DNA of 64,000 nucleotides from Chloracidobacterium validum (GTDB taxonomy: Bacteria; Acidobacteriota; Blastocatellia; Chloracidobacteriales; Chloracidobacteriaceae): positions 1,843,501 to 1,907,500 of the forward strand of contig NZ_CP072648.1 in assembly GCF_018304825.1 (NCBI RefSeq), given 5' to 3'. Positions within the stretch are counted from its first letter, which is position 1, and each line of letters opens with the position of its first letter. Both the position numbers and the translations under genes were made by a program. The notes below the pieces were generated by a model, which had not been told where the DNA came from, ran no database searches, and saw only the letters and a program-made list of their open reading frames with translations. This document shows, piece after piece, positions 42,260 through 50,991 of the stretch.

Positions 42260-44080
42260 ATGCTATTCCTCGTTTTGGCCTGGTTCCTGCTGGGCGTCGT
42301 GAGTTACACCGTTGGGGTGAGCGTGCTGCATTCGTTTCAGGCCCTGCGGACGCAACACCGGCTTGGCGACTACTGGTTGGCGGCAACGTGGTTAGGGCTG
42401 CTGACCCTGGCCAACGCCTTGCTGGGCTTGTCGCTGGTGACGCCGCTGACACCGCTTTCCGGTGGCTTGCTGGCCCTGGCCCTAAGCCTACCGGCGCTCA
42501 CAACCGGCAGAGCCGATTTGCGCCTGCCAGCACTCCGCGCCGCGCTGCTGGGCAGAGCGGCACACTGGCCGGCGCTGGCAGGACTGCTGGCCGTCGCCAC
42601 AGGCGCGCTTCTCAACCGACCAATCTTCATCATTGACGCTGGGGCGTACCACATTGGCAGCATCGAGTGGCTGACGCAGCACGGCACCGTCCCAGGACTG
42701 GCGCTGCTCAACCCGACGCTTGGCTACAGTTCAGCCTGGTTTGCGTTGGTGGCGCCGTTCAATGCCGGATGCGCTGCCGGACGCGCCTACACGGTCGCCA
42801 ACGGCTTTGTCTATTTCTTGCTCTTGCTTCAGATACTGCTCGTTACACGCCGTGTCTGGCAGAGCGCGACCCAACCGGTGGATTGGTTCTTGCTGGCGGT
42901 TTCAGGGTTGACGTGGCTTCTGGTAACGCGCTTTCTCGGAGGGTTGGTGTTTTCGCCATCCCCGGACATCCCCGTGATACTGGGGCTACCGGTGTTGGCC
43001 TGGCTGTTGTTTCTTCCAGAAGTGCCGTTGGCGGGGACTCACCCTTCCGCCGCCGGCCAAGAAAAGCTCGCCCCGTGGGTGATGGCCCTGGGGTTGGCCG
43101 GTGTCAAACTCAACGCCTTGCCGATTTTAGGGTTGTCCATGCTCTTCCTTTTGGCCGGAAAACCACCGGCCCGCCGCCTCGTCCACGCCGCTGCCCTGGG
43201 CGGGTTGCTGATTTGGCCGGGTATCGTGACGCGCGTCGTGGCGTCAGGCTATCCGTTTTTCCCATCGCGGGCGCTGCCGCTGGGACTTCCCTGGCAATAT
43301 GAAGGGAGCCATCCGGCGTTCACAAGTAGCGGCATCCGGGCCTTCGCGCAATGGTCCGGTCAGCCGGTTCCGCCTGGCCTGGACTATCCGGGGCGCTGGA
43401 TTCCGCACTGGATAGCCCACGAACCGGTTGCTGTGACGCTCATTGGGTTGCAGGTCGTGACGGTGGTCTGGGCGCTCAGGCGCTGGAGATGGTGGACGCC
43501 GGCAATGCGCTGGGGAGGCGCGCTTGCGGCTTTGGGAAGCCTCTATGTTTTGACGGCCGCCCCTTCCCTGCGTTTTCTGATGGGCTATCCCGTCATTGCC
43601 CTCGGCCTGGTTCTGACCGATGTGTTCTCCGGCGGTTCAGCGCCTACCCGATCAACCGCCGACCTTGCTACCCGACAACGCCGGTTTCCAGGGCTGGCCC
43701 GGTACGCAAACGGCGTGGGTATGGGCGTCGTGGCGGGCGGACTCGCCTTGGGGGTTGCCGTTGCCGCGACCAGAACGACCAATACCGAGCAATTGATTCG
43801 CCAGGGGATCGCTGCCGGGCGCGTCACGGATGGTCCCGACTATGCTCCAGGGTGGCTTCAGCCGCCACGGTCACGGCGCATCGAATACGATGATGGGTTG
43901 CCCCGCGACACGTCGGTTACGCGGCAGCAGGTACATGATGTCGAGGTTATCGTCCCCCATGCCATGTGCTGGGACTTACCGCTTCCCTGCTCGCCCCCCT
44001 ACCACAAGGTTGGTTTCCGGCTGCGCAACCCCCAACGAGGCCTCGCCGGCGGGTTTGTCCGTGCTTCACCAAAACCATGA
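42260..44080 (+). CDS. Polytopic membrane protein resembling LIC_10190-type / GT39-like envelope glycan proteins
   Basis: 606 residues with at least ten hydrophobic helices. After the second pair of helices comes a large loop IIDAGAYHIGSIEWLTQHGTVPGLALLNPTLGY (read as IIDAGAYHIGSIEW and HGTVPGLALLNP, about residues 119-150). Its Asp and YH resemble the first periplasmic loop of GT39/ArnT-like glycosyltransferases and of the LIC_10190 membrane family. A C-terminal region of about 80 residues is soluble. A role in transferring or polymerising surface glycan is plausible because three sugar-modifying genes follow within 100 bases. The specific reaction cannot be assigned. Confidence 0.6.
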   Translation: MLFLVLAWFLLGVVSYTVGVSVLHSFQALRTQHRLGDYWLAATWLGLLTLANALLGLSLVTPLTPLSGGLLALALSLPALTTGRADLRLPALRAALLGRAAHWPALAGLLAVATGALLNRPIFIIDAGAYHIGSIEWLTQHGTVPGLALLNPTLGYSSAWFALVAPFNAGCAAGRAYTVANGFVYFLLLLQILLVTRRVWQSATQPVDWFLLAVSGLTWLLVTRFLGGLVFSPSPDIPVILGLPVLAWLLFLPEVPLAGTHPSAAGQEKLAPWVMALGLAGVKLNALPILGLSMLFLLAGKPPARRLVHAAALGGLLIWPGIVTRVVASGYPFFPSRALPLGLPWQYEGSHPAFTSSGIRAFAQWSGQPVPPGLDYPGRWIPHWIAHEPVAVTLIGLQVVTVVWALRRWRWWTPAMRWGGALAALGSLYVLTAAPSLRFLMGYPVIALGLVLTDVFSGGSAPTRSTADLATRQRRFPGLARYANGVGMGVVAGGLALGVAVAATRTTNTEQLIRQGIAAGRVTDGPDYAPGWLQPPRSRRIEYDDGLPRDTSVTRQQVHDVEVIVPHAMCWDLPLPCSPPYHKVGFRLRNPQRGLAGGFVRASPKP

Positions 44081-44083
44081 GCT

Positions 44084-44170
44084 TGGGCTGGCAACAGCCC
44101 ACAATTTCCCCTAGCATAGCAAGCATTACTGGCAGACCGAACGTTCCGTGCTTGGGCTGGCGTCCAGCCT
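44084..44170 (+). repeat. Pair of similar hairpins sharing an 11-bp direct repeat
   Basis: GCTTGGGCTGG occurs at 44081-44091 and 44150-44160. The first makes a 7-bp stem (TGGGCTG / CAGCCCA, 44084-44101) capped by GCAA, a GNRA-type tetraloop. The second makes GGCTGG / CCAGCC (44155-44169) with a three-base loop. Neither is followed by a T run. They fill the 98-base gap before the acetyltransferase gene and could act in RNA processing or attenuation. Confidence 0.5.
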
Positions 44171-44178
44171 ACTTGTTG

Positions 44179-44754
44179 ATGACCGAAACGCTCCATTACC
44201 GCAAACATCCGACGGCGCTGGTCGAGAGCGACCAGATTGGGCGCGGCACGCGCATCTGGGCATTTGCCCACATTCTGCGCGGGGCCGTGATTGGCGAGGA
44301 CTGCAACATTGGTGACCACTGCTACGTCGAGTCGGGCGCAGTGGTCGGCAATCGAGTCACGATCAAGAACGGTGTTGCCGTCTGGGATGGCGTGCACTTG
44401 GGGGATGATGTGTTTCTGGGGCCAAACGTCGCGCTGACCAACGACCTGCTCCCACGCAGCCGGAAGCCCGATTGGATCTGCCATCCGACCTATATCGAAC
44501 GTGGGGCGACCATTGGCGCGAACGCGACGATTGTGTGCCGGGTACGGATTGGCGAATACGCCATGGTCGGCGCCGGGTCAGTGGTCACGAAAGACCTGCC
44601 GGCCCACGCACTCTGCTTTGGCAATCCGGCCACGGTGCGCGGCTGGGTGTGTCGTTGTGCGGCGCGCTTGATTTTTGATGGAGAGGAAACCACCTGCCGT
44701 GAATGTGGCGACCGGTACTGCCAAACCACAAGTGGCATCGTCCGCATCGAGTAA
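44179..44754 (+). CDS. Left-handed beta-helix N-acetyltransferase of the WbpD/WlbB type
   Basis: 191 residues from ATG 44179. Hexapeptide repeats run from about residue 20 to 155 (IGRGTRIWAFAHILRGAVIG, then IGDHCYVESGAVVGNRVTIKNG). The segment NGVAVWDGVHLGDDVFLGPNVALTNDLLPRS is the WbpD/WlbB signature (shown here in part: VWDGVHLGDDVFLGPN). Those enzymes acetylate the 3-amino group of a UDP-diaminosugar using acetyl-CoA. The C-terminal 35 residues add a CRC...CREC cysteine cluster that could bind zinc, uncommon in the family. It forms a sugar cluster with the next two genes; the aminotransferase at 45498 would make its amino substrate. Confidence 0.82.
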   Translation: MTETLHYRKHPTALVESDQIGRGTRIWAFAHILRGAVIGEDCNIGDHCYVESGAVVGNRVTIKNGVAVWDGVHLGDDVFLGPNVALTNDLLPRSRKPDWICHPTYIERGATIGANATIVCRVRIGEYAMVGAGSVVTKDLPAHALCFGNPATVRGWVCRCAARLIFDGEETTCRECGDRYCQTTSGIVRIE

Positions 44755-45478
44755 CCAACGGGCTACGCTCAAGGTGCTTGCCGTCCCGATTGCCTTCAAC
44801 GAGGAAAAAAAAATCGGGCGCGTCCTGGATCGGTTTTCGCCAAACCTAGTGGACGCCATTGCCGTCGTGGATGACGCCTCAACCGATGGGACGCCCCAGG
44901 TCATCCGCGAGAAAGGCGCCATCCACCTGCGTCATGACAAGCAATCCGGGGCCGGCGCGGCCATTCGGACGGCCATCCGCTACGCCCGCGAGCAGGGCTA
45001 CGACGTGATCGTGATTCTGGCCGGCAACGACAAAGACCGCCCGGCCGAAATTCCACGCTTGCTTGAACCAATCGCCAGTGGCGCATGCGACTTCGTGCAA
45101 GGCTCGCGCTACTTGCCGGGCGGCGACTTCGGCAACATGCCGTTCTATCGCCAGATTGCGACGCGGTTCGTTCATCCAATCCTGTTTTCACTCGCCGCGC
45201 GGCGGCGCGTCACCGACAGCACCAATGGGTTTCGCGCCATTCGGCTTTCGATTTTTGACGACCCACGGATTGACATTGACCAAACGTGGCTCGACAAGTA
45301 CGAGCTTGAACCGTACCTGATGTTCAAAGCGATTCGCCTGGGCTATGGCTTCCAAGAAGTGCCGGTAACGAAGATTTATCCCCCAAAAGAACTTGGCTAC
45401 ACGAAAATGAAACCGTTTTCGGGCTGGTGGAGTATTCTTCGCCCGATTATCTATCTTGGACTTGGCTTGAAAAAGTAA
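44678..45478 (+). CDS. Family 2 glycosyltransferase (dolichyl-phosphate-sugar synthase-like)
   Basis: About 266 residues; the ATG at 44678 overlaps the preceding gene by 77 bases, and GTG codons inside the overlap are alternatives. GT2 core: LAVPIAFNEEKKIGRVLDRF, nucleotide-binding VVDDASTDGT (about residue 64), a D-containing loop AGNDKDRPAEIPRLLEPI (about 115) and an acceptor region with GGDFGNMPFYRQIATRF, then TDSTNGFRAIR. The short length without C-terminal membrane helices and the FVQGSRY segment resemble polyprenyl-phosphate sugar synthases. It probably loads or transfers the sugar made by its neighbours onto a lipid carrier or glycan. The 19-base spacing to the aminotransferase gene supports one operon. 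Confidence 0.82.
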   Translation: MERKPPAVNVATGTAKPQVASSASSNQRATLKVLAVPIAFNEEKKIGRVLDRFSPNLVDAIAVVDDASTDGTPQVIREKGAIHLRHDKQSGAGAAIRTAIRYAREQGYDVIVILAGNDKDRPAEIPRLLEPIASGACDFVQGSRYLPGGDFGNMPFYRQIATRFVHPILFSLAARRRVTDSTNGFRAIRLSIFDDPRIDIDQTWLDKYELEPYLMFKAIRLGYGFQEVPVTKIYPPKELGYTKMKPFSGWWSILRPIIYLGLGLKK

Positions 45479-45497
45479 CGGGAAATGAGGTCACCGG

Positions 45498-46598
45498 ATG
45501 CAGATTCCCTTTGTTGATTTGCAGGCGCAATACCAAGCCCTCAAAACTGAGCTGGACGCCGCTGTGCTGCGGGTCATGGGGCAGTGCAACTTTATTCTGG
45601 GCAAGGAAGTGGCGGACTTTGAACAAGCGTTTGCCGAGTACGTTGGCGCACCCTATGCCGTCGGCGTTGCTAGTGGGCTGGATGCCCTCAAGCTGGCGCT
45701 CGAAGCCCTCGGCATTGGTTCGGGCGATGAAGTGATTGTCCCGGCGCATACGTTCATCGCTTCGGCGCTGGCAGTATCCGCCGTCGGGGCGCGCCCGGTC
45801 CTGGTGGATGTGGATGAAGCCAGCTTCAACCTCGATCCGGCGCTCATCGAGGCAGCCATCACACCACGGACGAAGGCGATCATGCCGGTTCACCTGTACG
45901 GACAACCCGCCGACCTCAGCCCACTTCTTGACATCGCCCAGCGGCATGGCTTGCGGGTGGTCGAGGACGCTTCACAGGCGCACGGAGCGCGCTACCAAGG
46001 GCGGCGCGTGGGCGGGTTTGGGGACGCCGGCTGTTTCAGTTTCTACCCTGGCAAGAATCTGGGCGCTTATGGTGACGCGGGCGGGTTGGTCACCAATGAC
46101 GCCGGGCTGGCCGAGCGGGTGAGGTATTTGCGCAATTACGGGCAGGAGGTCAAATACAAGCACGTCGTCAAGGGGTATAACCTGCGGCTCGATACGATGC
46201 AGGCGGCCATCCTGAGCGTCAAGCTTCGCCACCTCGACGACTGGAATGCCCGCCGCGCTGCCCACGCTGCGGCCTATACCCACGCGCTCGAAGGCGTCGG
46301 CGACCTGCGCCTGCCGCGCGTCGTCACGGGCGATCATGTGTTTCACCTCTATGTCATCCGCACCAAGCACCGTGACGCGCTCCAGGCGCACCTGACCGAG
46401 CGCGGCGTTGCCACGGTCATTCACTACCCGGTGCCAATTCACCTCCAGGCGGCCTACGCCGACCTTGGCTACCGACGCGGGAGCTTCCCAGTTACAGAAC
46501 GGTTGGCAGATGAAATTTTGTCGCTTCCCATCTATGCCGAGCTGACGGCTGAGCAACAGGCCCACGTCATCAATGCCGTGAAGTCCTTTTTTGCCTGA
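45498..46598 (+). CDS. DegT/DnrJ/EryC1/StrS PLP-dependent sugar aminotransferase
   Basis: 366 residues, GAGG eight bases before the ATG. The N-terminus IPFVDLQAQYQALKTELDAA, the PLP phosphate-binding VASGLDALKLALEAL, the cofactor Asp in VVEDASQAHGARY (about residue 158) and the Schiff-base Lys in FSFYPGKNLGAYGDAG (about 183) are all present. Such enzymes put an amino group on nucleotide-linked keto-sugars, glutamate being the usual donor. WbpE and QdtB are the closest types by motif. Together with the WbpD-like acetyltransferase it would make an N-acetylated amino sugar; the dehydrogenase or dehydratase that makes the keto-sugar is not in the window. Confidence 0.92.
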   Translation: MQIPFVDLQAQYQALKTELDAAVLRVMGQCNFILGKEVADFEQAFAEYVGAPYAVGVASGLDALKLALEALGIGSGDEVIVPAHTFIASALAVSAVGARPVLVDVDEASFNLDPALIEAAITPRTKAIMPVHLYGQPADLSPLLDIAQRHGLRVVEDASQAHGARYQGRRVGGFGDAGCFSFYPGKNLGAYGDAGGLVTNDAGLAERVRYLRNYGQEVKYKHVVKGYNLRLDTMQAAILSVKLRHLDDWNARRAAHAAAYTHALEGVGDLRLPRVVTGDHVFHLYVIRTKHRDALQAHLTERGVATVIHYPVPIHLQAAYADLGYRRGSFPVTERLADEILSLPIYAELTAEQQAHVINAVKSFFA

Positions 46599-46605
46599 GT
46601 TGAAC

Positions 46606-46651
46606 GAAATGGTAGTCAGAAAGAAATGGTAGTTAGAAAGAAATGGCACGG
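46606..46651 (+). repeat. 17-bp tandem repeat, about 2.5 copies
   Basis: GAAATGGTAGTCAGAAA (46606-46622) is followed directly by the same 17 bases with one change, C to T (46623-46639), and then by GAAATGGCACG as a partial third copy. It lies eight bases after the stop of the aminotransferase gene and 150 bases before the OlsF-like gene, in a 203-base gap with no gene. Confidence 0.8.
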
Positions 46652-46801
46652 TGGGTCGGTGGCAACGAACTCGCCGCTTTTCAAGGGACAGGATCATTCA
46701 GACATCTTCTTCAGTTGCCGGAAAGACTGACGAAGGACGCCTTTCACACTGGCGTTACATCCTGCGGATAGGCCGCAGCAGCCGCTTTCAAGGAGCTTTG
46801 C

Positions 46802-48679
46802 ATGTGCGCCATGTCTCGTCGTATTTTTCAGCTACCAACGCTCTTTCCTGATCCACTCCGCCAGCGGATGTTTGCTCCGATCAAGAGTCTCCTGGAACGC
46901 TGGCTGCTCTTTCATCAGCTCAATGAGCTTTACACAGAGGCGATCACGGCGACGAGTGGGGATACCCATGCCCTCTTTGAGGCCGTGCTCGAAGCGCTCA
47001 ATGTCCGCTATCACGTTCTTGAAAGCGACCTAGCACGTGTGCCCATGACAGGGCCGGTTGTCGTTGTGGCCAATCACCCGTTTGGTGGCATCGAGGGCAT
47101 CATTCTGACCTCGATGCTGCGCTCCATTCGGCCGGATGCCAAGGTCATGGCTAACTACTTGCTGGGTTGCATCCCCGAAGCCCATGACTATTTCATCCTG
47201 GTTGACCCATTCGAGCGCACAGCTTCGCAAAAGGCCAACATTCGTCCACTGCGCGCCGCCTTGCGCCTGCTGGCACGCGGCGGGGCGGTGGGGATTTTTC
47301 CGGCCGGTGAGGTGGCGCACTGGCAAACGGGCAAGCGCGTCGTCACGGACCCGGCCTGGAAAGTAACCGTTGCCCGGCTGGTTCGCGCAAGCGAGGCCAC
47401 GGTGGTGCCGGTGTATTTCGACGGCCGCAATGGAGCGCTCTTTCAAATGGCCGGGTTCGTGCATCCACGCCTGCGAACGGCGATGCTGCCCCATGAGTTT
47501 CTCAACAAACGGAACCGTGAGATCGAAGTTCGCATTGGGCACCCGCTTCCGTGGGGGAAGCTCAAGGCGTTCGACGACGAGGCGCTGACGGCCCACCTGC
47601 GCCAGCGAACCTATCTGCTTGCCTCGCGCACCGAACCCGTCTCCCGCTTGCCGCGCGCGCTCGCGGCGCCGCTCCGGCTGCCAAAGCTGCCGATTGGGCA
47701 ACCGCGACGCCATCCACGCGCGCTGTCTGCGGTTGCGACGGCGCGGGCCAGCGCGCTCCTGGAAGCTGAAATCAAGGCCCTGCCGGAGACGTGCCGGTTA
47801 CTTGAACAAGGCGATCTCACGGTCTGGTGCGCCAGCGCCGAGCAAATCCCCCATCTCCTGTACGAGATCGGCCGCCTGCGCGAAGAGACGTTTCGGGCGG
47901 CCGGCGAAGGCACCGGCAAAGCGCTTGACGTGGATACGTTCGATGCCTATTACCAGCACCTTTTCATCTGGAACAGCAATCGGAAGGAAGTCGTCGGGGG
48001 CTACCGCTTTGGAAAGACGGACGAGATCGTGGCGCGCTTTGGCAAGCGTGGACTGTACACGCATACGCTCTTTGCCTACCAAACTGCCTTTTTGCGTAGC
48101 ATTGGACCGGCGCTCGAATTGGGACGGTCGTTCGTCCGCCAGGCATACCAGAAAAACTATCTGCCCCTGATGTTGCTGTGGAAAGGCATTGCGCGTTACG
48201 TGACGCAGCATCCACGCTACCGGGTTTTGTTCGGCCCAGTCAGCATCACGAACGAGTACCGCACGGCATCGCGGCGGCTCATCGTGGAGTTTCTCAAGGC
48301 CAACAACTTCCAGCCCGACTTGGCGCGCCTGGTGCGCCCACGAACGCCTTTCGAGTCGCGTACGGTGGCCATCACCCAAACGCTTCTGGGGTGGAAACCA
48401 CGCCCGATTCCGGCGGCCGACATCGAAGAAGTTTCCGCCTTCATTGCCGACATCGAACCAGATGCCAAGGGCGTTCCGGTACTCTTGCGGCAGTATCTCA
48501 AGCTGGGGGGCAAGGTCCTGGCGTTCAACGTTGACCCGGATTTTGGCGACGCGCTCGACGGACTCATCATGGTGGACCTCCTCGACAGCGACCCGCGGAC
48601 GCTCGAACGCTACATGGGACGCGACGAAGCCAGGGCGTTCCGGGCCTATCACGCCGAAACGCTGACCCGGGCCAGTTAG
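46802..48679 (+). CDS. OlsF-like bifunctional acyltransferase (lysophospholipid acyltransferase fused to GNAT-type N-acyltransferase)
   Basis: 625 residues, AAGGAG seven bases before ATG 46802. The N-terminal half (about 60-270) is a PlsC-like acyltransferase: VVVANHPFGGIEG (about 87-99) carries the catalytic His, and IFPAGEVAHW (about 164) is the substrate loop. The C-terminal half (about 320-560) is like the hemolysin/OlsB N-acyltransferase fold: EIGRLREETFRAAGEG, DTFDAYYQHLFIWN, then LGRSFVRQAYQKNYLPLMLLWKGIARY. This order, O-acyltransferase first and N-acyltransferase second, is that of OlsF, which makes ornithine lipids from ornithine in two steps. The amino acid acylated cannot be told from sequence, so another aminolipid is possible. 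Cytoplasmic face of the inner membrane. Confidence 0.8.
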   Translation: MCAMSRRIFQLPTLFPDPLRQRMFAPIKSLLERWLLFHQLNELYTEAITATSGDTHALFEAVLEALNVRYHVLESDLARVPMTGPVVVVANHPFGGIEGIILTSMLRSIRPDAKVMANYLLGCIPEAHDYFILVDPFERTASQKANIRPLRAALRLLARGGAVGIFPAGEVAHWQTGKRVVTDPAWKVTVARLVRASEATVVPVYFDGRNGALFQMAGFVHPRLRTAMLPHEFLNKRNREIEVRIGHPLPWGKLKAFDDEALTAHLRQRTYLLASRTEPVSRLPRALAAPLRLPKLPIGQPRRHPRALSAVATARASALLEAEIKALPETCRLLEQGDLTVWCASAEQIPHLLYEIGRLREETFRAAGEGTGKALDVDTFDAYYQHLFIWNSNRKEVVGGYRFGKTDEIVARFGKRGLYTHTLFAYQTAFLRSIGPALELGRSFVRQAYQKNYLPLMLLWKGIARYVTQHPRYRVLFGPVSITNEYRTASRRLIVEFLKANNFQPDLARLVRPRTPFESRTVAITQTLLGWKPRPIPAADIEEVSAFIADIEPDAKGVPVLLRQYLKLGGKVLAFNVDPDFGDALDGLIMVDLLDSDPRTLERYMGRDEARAFRAYHAETLTRAS

Positions 48680-48702
48680 CAGATCATTTCATTCAAAGCG
48701 GT

Positions 48703-48724
48703 GGACGCGCGGCCCGTCGCGTCC
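48703..48724. terminator. Hairpin between convergent genes
   Basis: GGACGCG (48703-48709) pairs with CGCGTCC (48718-48724) over an eight-base loop, flanked by AAAGCG and CGCTTT that extend the pairing at a distance. It lies in the 60-base gap between the convergent OlsF-like and hutF stops. There is no long T run, so terminator function is probable but not certain. Confidence 0.45.
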
Positions 48725-48739
48725 GTGTCGCCGTCGCTT

Positions 48740-50179
48740 TCAATGTGGCGCGCAATGTGGCGCGACGTCCACTGGGGCAGAGTCCGCAACGCGCCAGGCG
48801 GATGACCAGAGTGATTGCATCGTGTCACCGAAACGGGCCGCGATGCGTCCCTGGCGTGGATGTCGTCCATGCCGAATCACCCAGCGGCCGGCGACGAGAA
48901 CATCCGACCAGCTTGGCCCTGGACTTGAAAACACCACCACATCCAGCAGATGCCTTGCCGGCGCGCCGGCCATCCCCGGAAGGCTTGGCGCCAGCACCAA
49001 CGCATCCGCCCGCGCGCCCGGCATCAATCCCCAGACCGGCTCGCCGGCCGCATCGCCGCCTCCCGTCTGGGCTCCGGCAAAGAGCTTTTCAGCCGGCGCC
49101 AACAACTCCGGCACGCCCCGCCGCCGCGTTACCAATCGCGTGCCATAGACCAGCCAGCGCAACTCTTCGCGCCAATCACGGGTGACGTGACTATCCGAAC
49201 CAACGGCCAACGGCACGCCCCGCGTTACCCATCCGGCCAAGTCTGGAATACCATCGCCTAGGTTGGCTTCCGTTGTTGGGCAAACCACGACGCCGGCGCC
49301 ACTTTGCGCAACGGACTCTTGTTCGTCGGCCTCAGTATGCGTGGCATGCACGAGTTGCCAGCGCGGATCGAGCCAGCGTTCACGCGCCAACCACGCGACT
49401 GGCCGCGCCCCCGTCGCCCGCAGACAAGCCTCGACCTCGCCAACCTGTTCGGCGACGTGGATATGAATCGGGCCGGTGAAATCTTCGGCCAGCCGATAGA
49501 CATGGCGAAAACTCTCCGGGCGCACGGCGCGGACGGAATGCAGCGCCAGACCGACGTTGATGCCGGGGCGGCGGTCTTGCTCCAGGGTTTTGACCATTTC
49601 CCAAATCATATCCGGCGACGCCAAAAAACGGCGTTGTTCGGGCAGGAGGTCGGGTTGCCCAAAGCCGGCCCGCTCATAGACCGTTGGGAGTAAGGTCAAG
49701 CCGATGCCGACTTCGGCTGCCGCGCCCACCAGGGCGTCCATCATCGCCAGTGGACGGTCGTACGGATCGCCCTGCTCATTTCGATGCACATAGTGAAACT
49801 CGCAAACTTGGGTGTACCCCCCACGCAGCAGCTCCAGGTACAGTTGGGCCGCAATGGCTCGGAGATGTTCCGGTGTCAGGCGCGCGGCCAGGGCATACAT
49901 CCGGGTTCGCCACGACCAAAAATCATCCTGGTCATCCGTCGTCGTTTCTGCCAGTCCGGCAAAGGCGCGCTGGAAGGCATGACTGTGGGCGTTGACCAGT
50001 CCCGGTAGCACGGCTCCGGTCAATACAGTCGCTTCAGCCGGCGGGGACGACACATCGGGTTCGACCTGGCGCCAGCGACCATCCGGGCCAATGACAAGCA
50101 AAACCTGACGCCGCCACCCATGCGGCAACCACGCCAACGGCGTCCACAACGCAGAGGCAAGCGGGAAGTCAGCCGTCAT
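48740..50179 (-). CDS. hutF: Formimidoylglutamate deiminase
   Basis: 479 residues. Amidohydrolase fold: zinc ligands in VNAHSHAFQRAFAGLAE (about 63-66), IHIHVAEQ (about 239-242), a His in LVHATH and an Asp in AVGSDSH (about 327). The AFQRAFAGLAE run after the first HxH and the total length are characteristic of HutF, which removes ammonia from N-formimidoyl-glutamate to give N-formyl-glutamate. Its ATG overlaps the hutG stop (ATGA), so translation is coupled. The product is the substrate of hutG next door, so this organism uses the formylglutamate branch and does not make formamide directly. The C-terminus carries a 12-bp duplication. Confidence 0.93.
   Translation of the reverse strand: MTADFPLASALWTPLAWLPHGWRRQVLLVIGPDGRWRQVEPDVSSPPAEATVLTGAVLPGLVNAHSHAFQRAFAGLAETTTDDQDDFWSWRTRMYALAARLTPEHLRAIAAQLYLELLRGGYTQVCEFHYVHRNEQGDPYDRPLAMMDALVGAAAEVGIGLTLLPTVYERAGFGQPDLLPEQRRFLASPDMIWEMVKTLEQDRRPGINVGLALHSVRAVRPESFRHVYRLAEDFTGPIHIHVAEQVGEVEACLRATGARPVAWLARERWLDPRWQLVHATHTEADEQESVAQSGAGVVVCPTTEANLGDGIPDLAGWVTRGVPLAVGSDSHVTRDWREELRWLVYGTRLVTRRRGVPELLAPAEKLFAGAQTGGGDAAGEPVWGLMPGARADALVLAPSLPGMAGAPARHLLDVVVFSSPGPSWSDVLVAGRWVIRHGRHPRQGRIAARFGDTMQSLWSSAWRVADSAPVDVAPHCAPH
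48741..48764. repeat. Exact 12-bp tandem duplication at the hutF stop
   Basis: CAATGTGGCGCG occurs twice head to tail (48741-48752, 48753-48764). On the coding strand it repeats the codons for CAPH immediately before the stop, so the protein ends VAPHCAPH. Confidence 0.9.
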
Positions 50180-50991
50180 GCGGACCTCCAGGCCAGTGCT
50201 GCTCGGAGCAGGGCTTCAAGCACGGGGAGCAGACGCTCCAGCCGCGCCGCATCAGGGACATAGGGTGGCGCTTCGTCCATGTAGCAGGACCAACCCATTT
50301 CAAGCTGAACGGCCTGCCATCCCTGGTCGGGTCGGCCATAGTGGCGCGTGATGTAGCCGCCTTTGAAACGGCCGTCCACCACATAGGTAAAGACGGTCTG
50401 CGCCTCCAACACGGCACATAGCGCCTGACGCAGCGCAGGGGAACAGCTTTGGCCATCGGCTGTGCCCAAGTTCAAGTCGGGGAGTTGACCGTCGAACAGC
50501 CAGGGAAGCCGTGACTTGATGCTATGCCCTTCCCACAGGATGACCTGACCGTAACGCGCTTGCAGGCGCGTTAGCTCCCGGCTGAGCGCGTCATGGTAAG
50601 GCTGCCAATACTGAGCGCGACGCCGTGCAACTTCAGCGCGATCGGGCGCTCGTCCATCCTGGTAGATGGGCTGTCCGTCGAACATGCGGGTTGGGCAGAG
50701 TTCAGTAGTGCGCGCGCCGGGATAGAGCGGCTGGTCATCGGGTGGACGGTTGAGGTCCACGACGTACCTGGACACCTTGGCGCGCAAGATGCCAGCGCCA
50801 AGCTCCCGCGCAAAGGCATAGATGGTTTCCAAGCGCCAGTCGGTATCCGGCAAGGCACGGGCGGCTTCAGTCCAGTCAGCAGCAATTTCCGGTGGCACAT
50901 CCGTGCCGACGTGCGGCAGGCTGATGAGCAAGGGGGTCGTTCCCGGCTCCAGGTCATAGGTCATGGCATGTGTCGTGGCCGACATCGTCAC
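50176..50991 (-). CDS. hutG: N-formylglutamate deformylase
   Basis: 271 residues from GTG 50991, chosen over ATG 50985 because a strong ribosome site (GGAGG within GGAGGTGAT, on the minus strand) lies six bases upstream, inside the 3' end of hut[46 protein letters not shown] and [28 protein letters not shown] (in part: [15 protein letters not shown]) are the zinc-hydrolase signatures of the HutG amidohydrolase family. It yields glutamate plus formate, the last step of this route. It overlaps hutI by 38 bases and hutF by four, giving a tight hutI-hutG-hutF operon. Confidence 0.94.
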   Translation of the reverse strand: MTMSATTHAMTYDLEPGTTPLLISLPHVGTDVPPEIAADWTEAARALPDTDWRLETIYAFARELGAGILRAKVSRYVVDLNRPPDDQPLYPGARTTELCPTRMFDGQPIYQDGRAPDRAEVARRRAQYWQPYHDALSRELTRLQARYGQVILWEGHSIKSRLPWLFDGQLPDLNLGTADGQSCSPALRQALCAVLEAQTVFTYVVDGRFKGGYITRHYGRPDQGWQAVQLEMGWSCYMDEAPPYVPDAARLERLLPVLEALLRAALAWRSA

